Source: a bacterium (GTDB taxonomy: Bacteria > Lindowbacteria > 2-12-FULL-62-27). From it: a stretch of DNA of 35,675 nucleotides. The notes below the pieces were generated by a model. The model did no database searches and was not told the origin of the DNA. It worked only from the letters and a program-made list of their open reading frames with translations. Location of the stretch: assembly GCA_016202645.1 (NCBI GenBank), contig JACQOF010000022.1:1-35675 (forward strand), given 5' to 3'. A program made the position numbers and the translations under genes. Shown here one piece after another: positions 16,029 to 22,913 of the stretch (positions are counted from its first letter, which is position 1; each line of letters opens with the position of its first letter).

Positions 16029-16989
16029 CGGCCGGGCCAAGTCCCGATTTGGATGGAGGTTTTGGGTCGGCTTCAGTTTTACCGCGTCCGTGATCGCGGC
16101 CCTTGGATTGTTTGCGCTGTTTGTTTATCTAAATCTTGATAAAACCCACGTCTTCCTGGACGTCGCCGGAGAACTCGGAGAGGTCAAATCCGAGACCGTC
16201 AGATCGGACGACACGTCCGTTGTCCAGGCGCTGAAATTTCACAACCGCGCCGGAGCATTCGTGGCCGACGGCCTCTACCGCCGGCCAAACTATCTGTCGG
16301 ACCGATACCGGGTGATGGTGCTGTACACAGGTGTAAAAACGAAAGCCGCCATCATGGACTTGATCCCGGACCAGCCGGATGTCGTCCTCCTGGCGGTCCA
16401 GTATCCCTACGAAAGACCGCGCGCCTGGAAGGAGTACCTGCGCTGGCCCTGGACCGTCCGCCAGGCCGGCTACCGGGTCGTCGCCGGCGGGATGCTTGCG
16501 GTAACTTTCCTGATCGAGCGGGAGAAACTCGACCCGAGGCGATTCACCGTGGTGGGCGCCAGCCTTGGATCGTTTTTCGGCGGCATTCACGGTTCGATCG
16601 ACACCCGGATTCGCCGGGTGCTGATTGTGCACGGCGGCGGGAATTTTCCGGATATCGCGCGGTATTACCACCGCGAGCGCAAACGGCCATGGCCGGCGGC
16701 GCTCGGCGCGTTTCTCTTCGACAGCGTCCTTGGCGCGTTCGACCCGGTCCGGTACGTCGACCGGATTTCTCCAAGGGAACTGACCATCCTGGCTGCAAAA
16801 AATGACCGCTATTTCCCGCCGGAATCCGCGCAAAGCCTGTACGACCGGGCCAAACCCCCGAAGGGCCTCATCTGGATGGAATCGCCGCACGTCCGGTCAA
16901 AGAAATCCGAAACCGTCGACGCGATTTTGCATTCCCTGAAAAACTACTTTTTTTCTCCCGGTCTCAACATGCCCTCCCCGGACCGTTAG
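15997..16989 (+). CDS. Membrane-anchored alpha/beta hydrolase
   Basis: A 330-aa protein with one N-terminal membrane segment (about residues 22-46) and an alpha/beta hydrolase domain outside or at the membrane. The nucleophile elbow is GASLGS (Ser near residue 190), followed by a candidate Asp in LAAKNDRYFPPE and His in MESPHVRSKK. The family is dienelactone/prolyl-oligopeptidase-like; the substrate is unknown. The ATG at 15997 overlaps the SpoIID gene by 32 bases; an in-frame TTG at 16012 would shorten the overlap. It is the last gene before a repeat-bearing gap. Confidence 0.8.
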   Translation: MREPELSENTDGRAKSRFGWRFWVGFSFTASVIAALGLFALFVYLNLDKTHVFLDVAGELGEVKSETVRSDDTSVVQALKFHNRAGAFVADGLYRRPNYLSDRYRVMVLYTGVKTKAAIMDLIPDQPDVVLLAVQYPYERPRAWKEYLRWPWTVRQAGYRVVAGGMLAVTFLIEREKLDPRRFTVVGASLGSFFGGIHGSIDTRIRRVLIVHGGGNFPDIARYYHRERKRPWPAALGAFLFDSVLGAFDPVRYVDRISPRELTILAAKNDRYFPPESAQSLYDRAKPPKGLIWMESPHVRSKKSETVDAILHSLKNYFFSPGLNMPSPDR

Positions 16990-17040
16990 GATTTGGGATT
17001 TAGGATTTCGTTAGAGATTCGGATTTAGGATTTAGGATTT
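16989..17040. repeat. GGATTTA heptamer array
   Basis: Three GGATTTN heptamers (16989-17009), an 11-base interruption (17010-17020), then GGATTTA twice and a partial third copy (17021-17040). The first copy overlaps the stop codon of the hydrolase gene. It is a simple tandem repeat; no dyad symmetry or CRISPR-like spacing is seen. Confidence 0.85.
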
Positions 17041-17058
17041 GCTCAGGCCGTCGCGCTC

Positions 17059-17087
17059 TTGACGCTTTGACCTTCCTCACTTATTTT
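17059..17087 (+). promoter_or_regulatory. Candidate promoter of the glycan operon
   Basis: TTGACG (17059-17064, 5/6), a 17-base spacer and TATTTT (17082-17087, 4/6) lie directly upstream of the GT9 gene. A start about seven bases past the -10 would fall at 17094-17095, just before the ATG at 17096, so the message would be leaderless or the real start would be the ATG at 17129. Confidence 0.45.
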
Positions 17088-17095
17088 TACCCTCG

Positions 17096-18253
17096 ATGAG
17101 AGGGGAAACTCTTCCAGTACCGGACTGGATGGACTATCTGTGGAGCCGGGTCCGGCGTGCCGGTCGATGGGCCGGCCGGGCCTGGAAGAACCGGTTGGAT
17201 TTTGCGCTCGCCGCGGGTGTTGCGAAGAGAACGACTCCGCCGCCTCCGGGTCAGCGCATCCTGGTGGTGGAGACGCGGCATCTGGGTGATGTTCTGTTTG
17301 CCACGCCGGCGTTGAAATCCCTCAAAACAGCATTCCCGACCGCCCATCTGGCGATCCTGATCCGGCCTGGTCTTGAGGAAGTTCTCCGGTCGAATCCACA
17401 TGTGGATGAAATCCTTTTTTACGAGGATGACCAGTATGTCGAGACGGTTGCTAATCTGGCCGGCCGTGGCTTTGGCCTTGCGTGTCTCCTGGATAGGGAC
17501 GAGTGTCTTGCGCGCCTCGTTTTTCAAGCCGGCATTCCCCGCCGCATCGGCTATGACCGGCCCGCAGCGCGCCCGTTTTTGACCGACGCCGTGCCGAGGA
17601 CGGAGGGGGGGCGCAGTGAAATTTTCTGGAGTCTGCGTCTGGCGCTGGCGGCGGGCGGCGCCGCAGTCGAAGAGCGTACAGAACTTTTCGCGGCCGATCC
17701 CGCCTCCGAGAACCTGGTCGAATGGAATTTGATTTCGAACGCATACGTTCTTATCCATCCCGGATCGGACGCCGGCGTTCCGTACAAGCGATGGCCCGTA
17801 GACAGGTACGCGGCGGTGACGCGCGCTCTGGCGTCATCCGGTCATGTCGTGGCAGTCACGGGCGTCGCGTCGGAACGCCCGCTGGTGCCCGCTTTTCTGG
17901 AAATTCCCGGCTGTCGGGTCCTCATCGGCCGGACGTCACTCGCCGACCTCATCGATTTGGTCGCTGGATCAAGTCTCGTCATCACCAATGACACCGGCCC
18001 GTCTCACATCGCCGCGGCGCTCGGCCGGCCCTGCATCTCAATCACGGGATTTGCGGATCCGAAGATCTATCATCCTTATCCCGAACCCCACCGCGCGCTC
18101 CATCATCCAATTTCCTGCGGGCCGTGTTTTGGCGGTGGATTCGATCCGCAAGATTGTCCATACCGGTCGTGCCTGAATCTGGTGACGGTTGAGGAAGTTC
18201 TCGTGAATGCCGCCGAAATGATTCCGGAACCGCGCCGGGCGGCGGTCGCATGA
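17096..18253 (+). CDS. Glycosyltransferase family 9 (heptosyltransferase-like)
   Basis: A 385-aa GT-B enzyme of family GT9, the ADP-heptose:LPS heptosyltransferase family. Residues about 55-75 (ILVVETRHLGDVLFATPALKSL) form the acceptor-side first motif. The donor side has VLIHPGSDAGVPYKRWPVDRYAAV near residue 220 and ITNDTGPSHIAAALGRPCISITG near residue 300. About 50 extra residues at the N-terminus are basic and amphipathic, possibly for membrane contact. The ATG at 17096 is used here; ATG 17129 is an alternative. It is the first gene of the glycan operon, and its stop overlaps DUF115 (ATGA). The sugar specificity cannot be read. Confidence 0.9.
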   Translation: MRGETLPVPDWMDYLWSRVRRAGRWAGRAWKNRLDFALAAGVAKRTTPPPPGQRILVVETRHLGDVLFATPALKSLKTAFPTAHLAILIRPGLEEVLRSNPHVDEILFYEDDQYVETVANLAGRGFGLACLLDRDECLARLVFQAGIPRRIGYDRPAARPFLTDAVPRTEGGRSEIFWSLRLALAAGGAAVEERTELFAADPASENLVEWNLISNAYVLIHPGSDAGVPYKRWPVDRYAAVTRALASSGHVVAVTGVASERPLVPAFLEIPGCRVLIGRTSLADLIDLVAGSSLVITNDTGPSHIAAALGRPCISITGFADPKIYHPYPEPHRALHHPISCGPCFGGGFDPQDCPYRSCLNLVTVEEVLVNAAEMIPEPRRAAVA

Positions 18254-19065
18254 TTTTTCTTCCGCCGCTGGACCGCTCGAGACTCGTCACGTGTGGGGAC
18301 GCGGCGTCGCTCTGGAACTCCGCGGCGGGATCCCGTATCGTCGTCGCGGCCGCGGGGCCGTCTCTCCAAAAGGATATGGATATCCTGCATCGTGCGGATC
18401 TGGTGGTGGCGGCGCTCCGGGCCGCGCCGCTGGTTCAGGCCCTGGGGCGGACCCCGGACCTCGTGGTGGCGGCGGGTTTTCGGGGATACTTCGTTCCTCA
18501 ACGTCTTCCCCGCGCGCCCTATCTCGTGGACCTCCGGACTCATCCCGATGTCTTTGACGCGGTGCCGGGCCGCCGGTTCCTCGCGATCACCGACTGGGAT
18601 CAGCCGCTGGGTCTGGACGGACCGGCTGTGTGCGGCGCGTCCAGCGCGCTGGCGGCTCTCGACGTGGCCGCGCATCTGGGCGCGGCCCGGATTTTCCTGG
18701 CCGGGTGGGATGTTTTGGGAAGCAGGCCGGGCACTCCCGGCAGATCGCCGCACGTACGCGGTCTGAACCGTTTCCTGAAAGCCCATCCGCATCTGCGATT
18801 GAGCCGCTGGATTCTCGACAGGGACGTCCGATATGAACGCCGGATTCGATCGGCGGTGCGCGCCGCCCGCCGCCCGGCCCCGTGGCTGTCGAAACTGCGG
18901 CACTTGGATAAGCGCCGCCGAAATTGGGGGCCGTTCTGGGGTCCGGATTATTCCCGGCTGAATATTTCGAGTGAGCGCATGCTGGAGCTTCTGAAACGCC
19001 AGCGCATTGAGGAGTCCCGGACAGCATCCACGCTCCGCCTGCTCGACGAGTCGCCGGTCCGATGA
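18250..19065 (+). CDS. DUF115 family protein (MAF/MptE-like)
   Basis: A 271-aa protein with a Rossmann-like DUF115 core: IVVAAAGPSLQKDMDIL near residue 30 is the family's glycine-containing GPSL motif, and VVAALRAAPLVQALGRTPDLVVA and SSALAALDVAAHLGAARIFLAGWD follow. DUF115 includes motility accessory factors that act in flagellin glycosylation and archaeal 6-hydroxymethylpterin pyrophosphokinase MptE. Within a glycosyltransferase operon a sugar-handling role is more likely. The ATG overlaps the GT9 stop (ATGA). Its own TGA stop lies inside the left arm of a palindromic element, so the last residues may have been altered by insertion. Confidence 0.75.
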   Translation: MIFLPPLDRSRLVTCGDAASLWNSAAGSRIVVAAAGPSLQKDMDILHRADLVVAALRAAPLVQALGRTPDLVVAAGFRGYFVPQRLPRAPYLVDLRTHPDVFDAVPGRRFLAITDWDQPLGLDGPAVCGASSALAALDVAAHLGAARIFLAGWDVLGSRPGTPGRSPHVRGLNRFLKAHPHLRLSRWILDRDVRYERRIRSAVRAARRPAPWLSKLRHLDKRRRNWGPFWGPDYSRLNISSERMLELLKRQRIEESRTASTLRLLDESPVR

Positions 19066-19136
19066 GTCGAAGTCATTTCAAAACCTCAAAACCTCTGACC
19101 CGGGGGTCCTGTCGGCGGTAATGACTTCGACTCATC
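19061..19136. repeat. Palindrome-bounded element at gene junction
   Basis: A 76-base segment bounded by a perfect 17-base inverted repeat (19061-19077 with 19120-19136; arm GATGAGTCGAAGTCATT). The interior carries CTCTGACCCGGGGGTC, itself a partial palindrome. Similar arms are, to my memory, part of REP-like elements in other genomes. The left arm contains the TGA of DUF115 and the right arm contains the ATG of the following glycosyltransferase. Confidence 0.8.
19062..19121 (+). CDS. 19-codon relay ORF inside the palindromic element
   Basis: A short open frame encoding MSRSHFKTSKPLTRGSCRR. Its ATG overlaps the DUF115 stop as ATGA, and its TAA overlaps the next ATG as TAATG. It could let ribosomes pass from DUF115 to the glycosyltransferase by termination-reinitiation despite the insertion. 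The peptide itself shows no domain; translation is inferred from the overlaps only. Confidence 0.3.
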   Translation: MSRSHFKTSKPLTRGSCRR

Positions 19137-20185
19137 TGATCCGCGGAGACGGCGCGGGCGGCGCCGAAGAAGTGGCCGCGCTTCTGGCTTCCGTGTCCGG
19201 CCGGCTGGTCACGCTCGGTCCCGCGCATCCGGTCTTGCGCCGCCGGTTTCCAAGTATCCGGTCGCTGGCGATACCGGACAATGATTTGGTGGCGCCGGGC
19301 GACCGTCTCGATGCGCTCCGTCGCCGGGTTGAAAAACTTCGTCGATGCCGAACCGCCGCAATTGTGGCACACGACGATTTGTCTCATGAAGCGGCCGTCC
19401 TTTCCGCCGCGGCCGGCGGGCCGCCGGTGGCCCGCATGGTTCATACGTCGAAAACTTGGACCCCGGAGGACCACCGCCGCGCGTTTCATCTGTTCGCGCC
19501 GCTGACATCCCTCTATTTTTGCGTGGAGGAGAAAACCTTTCAGTACGCGCGGAGTTTGGGCCTTCCGGCTCGCCGGATTCCTCAACCGATTGATCTTTCC
19601 CGTCTCCTGCCATCTTCGTCGGTCGGAACGGCCGAAGGACACGCCGATCTGACCATTCTGTTCGCCGGAAGGCTGGAATGGGCCAAGGGCGTGGACATCC
19701 TCATTGATGCTGTGGCCCGGCTCCCGGCGCGGATTTCCGCCCGTCTCTGGATTGCCGGAGACGGTCCGGAACGGCAGAACCTTGAAGAGTCCACACGTCG
19801 CCTCGGGATTCCTGACCGCGTCCGGTTTCTGGGACACCGCTGCGACATCGGAATTTTATATCGGCTCGCCGACGTCTCCGTGTTGCCGTCTCGGTCCGAA
19901 GGCTTGCCGCTTGCGGCACTTGAATCCCTCGCCTCCGGTACGCCCGTTCTGGCCAGCGCCGTGGGAGGCCTTCCGGAACTGCTGAAACAGTATGATCTGG
20001 GTGAATGTTTAATACGCCGCCCCAGCGCTTCCAAATTCGCGGAGGCCCTGAAACGCATGGATGTGAACCGGGCCCGGTTGAGGGCGAAAGTCCGGCGTAT
20101 TTCTCCGGCACTGGCGCGCTATCACGACGCTCGGCGTGTGGCGGCTGAGGCGGCGCGTTCTGTGTTGCGTGCGGTGTCCCGATGA
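19121..20185 (+). CDS. Glycosyltransferase family 4
   Basis: A 354-aa GT-B glycosyltransferase. The N-terminal STHLIRGDGAGGAEEVAALLA is the acceptor-domain glycine loop of GT4. The donor domain has ILFAGRLEWAKGVDILIDAVARL near residue 190, LWIAGDGPERQNLEE, VRFLGHR and the E-x7-E motif region SRSEGLPLAALESLASGTPVLASAVGGLPEL. It is a retaining enzyme using a nucleotide sugar. The chosen ATG (19121) lies in the right arm of the palindrome; the frame is open further upstream (to 19007) without family similarity. Its stop overlaps the next gene (ATGA). Confidence 0.9.
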   Translation: MTSTHLIRGDGAGGAEEVAALLASVSGRLVTLGPAHPVLRRRFPSIRSLAIPDNDLVAPGDRLDALRRRVEKLRRCRTAAIVAHDDLSHEAAVLSAAAGGPPVARMVHTSKTWTPEDHRRAFHLFAPLTSLYFCVEEKTFQYARSLGLPARRIPQPIDLSRLLPSSSVGTAEGHADLTILFAGRLEWAKGVDILIDAVARLPARISARLWIAGDGPERQNLEESTRRLGIPDRVRFLGHRCDIGILYRLADVSVLPSRSEGLPLAALESLASGTPVLASAVGGLPELLKQYDLGECLIRRPSASKFAEALKRMDVNRARLRAKVRRISPALARYHDARRVAAEAARSVLRAVSR

Positions 20186-21129
20186 ATTCGTTTAAACTCT
20201 GCGTGCCATTCCGGTATAAACCGGAGGGCGGCGTTTATTCGTTCATCCGAAACCTGATTTCCTATCTCGACCGCCACGGCCTGCCGTACACCCACGACGT
20301 TGATGATGATTACAGCGTGTTGCTGGCCTTTTCGTTCAAACATTCCTACGAGCGGATCCTGGAAATCAAAATGGCCCGGCCAACGGTCCGGGTCGTCCAG
20401 CGGATCGACGGCGCCGCGCGGGATTATGGCCGGACGGATGACGCGGACCGGATCCAGTCCGAGGTCAACCGCCTGGCTGACCTCACGATCTTTCAGAGCT
20501 GTTACGCGCGCTACGCGACCCGCGAAAAATATCCCCTGATCGGTCAGGATGGACCCGTGATCTATAATGCGGTCGACACAGAACAGTTTACGCCTGAAGG
20601 CGGAAAAATTGTCTTCCCGTTTTCCCGAGCCATCGCCTGCGTCTCCTTCAGCACGAATCCCCGGAAAGGCGCGTCGGACGTCTACGAAGCGGCGCGGCTT
20701 TGCCCGGAGACCGGCTTTGTGCTCTGCGGCCGGTTTATCGATCCGCCTGATTTGCCCAATATTCGGATCCTCGGGCATCTGGATCATGCGGCGCTCGCGG
20801 AAGTCTATCGGTCCTGTGCCGCTGTTTTTTTTCCGTCAGAAAATGAGGCCTGTCCGAACGTGGTGCTGGAATCTCTCGCGGCCGGGACGCCCGTCCTGTA
20901 CAAGGACAGCGGCGCGACGCCGGAACTCGTCGGGGACTGCGGCGCGGCGGTTACGGTCTCCAATTTTCGAGATCGTCTGGAATGGGCGATGTCCCGCCGG
21001 CCTGGACTTTCAGCGGCGGCCAGATCCCGTGCGCTTCTCCAGTTTTCTCCCGACGTCATCTTCCCGCAATACTTCGAGGCCATGTCCCGCACGCGTAGGC
21101 GGCCGGTCCTGGCGGCGGCCCGCGCATGA
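20182..21129 (+). CDS. Glycosyltransferase family 4 (second copy)
   Basis: A 315-aa GT4-type enzyme. LCVPFRYKPEGGVYSFIRNLISYL is the acceptor-side glycine loop, VIYNAVDTEQFTPEGG marks the inter-domain linker, and FFPSENEACPNVVLESLAAGTPVLYKDSGATPELVGDCG holds the donor-binding E-x7-E. It is rather short; the domain after the linker begins with a compact VSFSTNPRKGASDVYEAA. Nearest relatives by pattern are capsule or O-chain transferases. ATGA overlaps at both ends place it firmly inside the operon. Confidence 0.88.
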   Translation: MNSFKLCVPFRYKPEGGVYSFIRNLISYLDRHGLPYTHDVDDDYSVLLAFSFKHSYERILEIKMARPTVRVVQRIDGAARDYGRTDDADRIQSEVNRLADLTIFQSCYARYATREKYPLIGQDGPVIYNAVDTEQFTPEGGKIVFPFSRAIACVSFSTNPRKGASDVYEAARLCPETGFVLCGRFIDPPDLPNIRILGHLDHAALAEVYRSCAAVFFPSENEACPNVVLESLAAGTPVLYKDSGATPELVGDCGAAVTVSNFRDRLEWAMSRRPGLSAAARSRALLQFSPDVIFPQYFEAMSRTRRRPVLAAARA

Positions 21130-22913
21130 CCGCGCCGCTTCGCGTCACGTGGTTTATTCCCGGCGACCACCGGAACTACAACGCCATGCCGGCATCGGTG
21201 TGGATCCGCTGTCTGCAGATCATCCCGTACCTCGAACCGCTGGGCGTCAATTCGACCATCAACGATCCCGCGGCGCCCGCGGACGTCTGCGTGTTTGTCC
21301 GGCGCCAGGACGACGCCGCTTTCGATCTGGCACGCCGGATGAAGGACCGGAAGATTCCCGTGGTGTTTGACCTCTGCGCCAACTATTTCGACGAAACGGG
21401 GCTGCTCGAAGGCGTTTACGGTTCGACGCGGGAACGTGTCCGGGAGGCGTCCCGGATGGCCGGTCTTGCCGACGCAATCACCTGTGCGTCCACCTACATT
21501 GCCGAACGCGCAAGCAGGCTTCATGGCGTCGTCCGGGTTTTTCCGGATACCGTAAATTTCGGACACTTCAACCTCCGCAAAAATCCGGCGGATTTCGTAC
21601 GGCCCGGCCTGCGTGCCGTCTGGTCCGGGGTTTCGGTAAAAGCCTCCGACCTCCGGCCGATTCTCCCGATTTTAAGGAAAAACAAGATTTCACTGACAAT
21701 AATTTCCGACCGCCGCCCGGACTTGGACGACCCGTTTGAATTTCTGCCGTGGCGATATGAAACTTTTCCTCGGGACATTCTTCGAGGGGAGCTGTGTCTG
21801 GCCCCCCGAAAAACCGACAATCCCTACGACCTCGGCCACAGCCATTTTAAAATCGGCGTCTTCCTGGCCCAGGGAGTGCCGGCGATCGCGTCACCGGTGC
21901 CGTCCTACAGGGATGTGCTGGGCGCCCCGCCATGCGGACAACTTTGTGAGGACGCGGAATCCTGGAATCGGACGATTGCGGCGGTAACCGCCGAAAGGGG
22001 CATGATGGCGGAGTGGTCCCGGGCGGCGCTCGAAAAAATGAAAAGCCATTCGACGGAACGGATCGCGCTGGAATATCGGAAATTTTTTGAGACGATCGGG
22101 GGGACGGAGGGAATGGAGGCAAGAAGAAACCTCCGAAGGACCGAAGGCAGGCGGCTGGTTTACTACAGTTCCGCCCCCACCGCCGATTTTTGGGATACGC
22201 ACTGGCAGTCGGCCCCGCTGGAGTCCTATTACAGCCTGGCTGAAGCCGGCAATCTCGGCCTTCTGGAGGAACCGTTCGTCCGCCATCTTCCCAGGGCCGG
22301 CAGGATCGTCGAAGCCGGGTGCGGAACTGGCCAGTACGTTCTGGCGCTCAGGAACCGGGGCTACGACGCGGAGGGAATCGAATGGTCGGCCGGAACGGTT
22401 GAACGGATCCGCGCCCGATATCCGGACCTGCCGGTACGCGCCGGCGACGTGACCCGCCTCGATGTTCCGGACAATTCCTATGACGCCTACGTGTCCCTCG
22501 GCGTGGTCGAACACCGGCAGGCCGGCCCGGAACCGTTTCTGCGGGAGGCTTTGCGAATCCTGCGTCCGGGCGGAGTCGCGCTGATCTCCGTGCCGTACCT
22601 GCATCCTCTTCGCACGGTCAAATCGCGACTTCGGTTTTATGCGGGCGACCCGGCCGGACTCGAGTTTTATCAATTCGCTTTTTCTCTCCCGGAGTTCAGA
22701 CATCTGGTCCAAGCCGCGGGGTTCACGGTTGTCGACACGTTTTATTACGATGCAGTGAAGGGCTTGAAAGACGAAATTCCGCTTTTGAACCGGATGCTCT
22801 ATTCCTCCAGATGGGGAAGCCTGACCTCCCGGATGCTTCGCGGGGCCCTGAGACGGTCCGGCATCCTCCGCCGGTGCAGTCACATGGTCATGCTGGTGGG
22901 CCGGAAAACATGA
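21126..22913 (+). CDS. Glycosyltransferase-methyltransferase fusion
   Basis: A 595-aa two-domain protein. Residues about 1-320 resemble a GT-B glycosyltransferase (opening RVTWFIPGD...MPASVWIRCLQIIPYLEPLGV, then HSHFKIGVFLAQGVPAIASPVPSYRDVL in the donor part). Residues about 335-595 form a class I SAM-dependent methyltransferase with motif I VEAGCGTGQYVLAL near 395-408, an acidic loop GIEW and LRPGGVALISVPY. The methyltransferase begins as free-standing relatives do (RRLVYYSSAPTADFWDTHW), which supports a gene fusion. A likely job is transferring a sugar and O-methylating it, or capping the chain. ATGA overlaps on both sides. Confidence 0.85.
   Translation: MTAPLRVTWFIPGDHRNYNAMPASVWIRCLQIIPYLEPLGVNSTINDPAAPADVCVFVRRQDDAAFDLARRMKDRKIPVVFDLCANYFDETGLLEGVYGSTRERVREASRMAGLADAITCASTYIAERASRLHGVVRVFPDTVNFGHFNLRKNPADFVRPGLRAVWSGVSVKASDLRPILPILRKNKISLTIISDRRPDLDDPFEFLPWRYETFPRDILRGELCLAPRKTDNPYDLGHSHFKIGVFLAQGVPAIASPVPSYRDVLGAPPCGQLCEDAESWNRTIAAVTAERGMMAEWSRAALEKMKSHSTERIALEYRKFFETIGGTEGMEARRNLRRTEGRRLVYYSSAPTADFWDTHWQSAPLESYYSLAEAGNLGLLEEPFVRHLPRAGRIVEAGCGTGQYVLALRNRGYDAEGIEWSAGTVERIRARYPDLPVRAGDVTRLDVPDNSYDAYVSLGVVEHRQAGPEPFLREALRILRPGGVALISVPYLHPLRTVKSRLRFYAGDPAGLEFYQFAFSLPEFRHLVQAAGFTVVDTFYYDAVKGLKDEIPLLNRMLYSSRWGSLTSRMLRGALRRSGILRRCSHMVMLVGRKT

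Noticed and set aside
16989-17040. CRISPR array
   Set aside because: The repeat unit is seven bases and contiguous, with no unique spacers of 25-40 bases and no cas genes.
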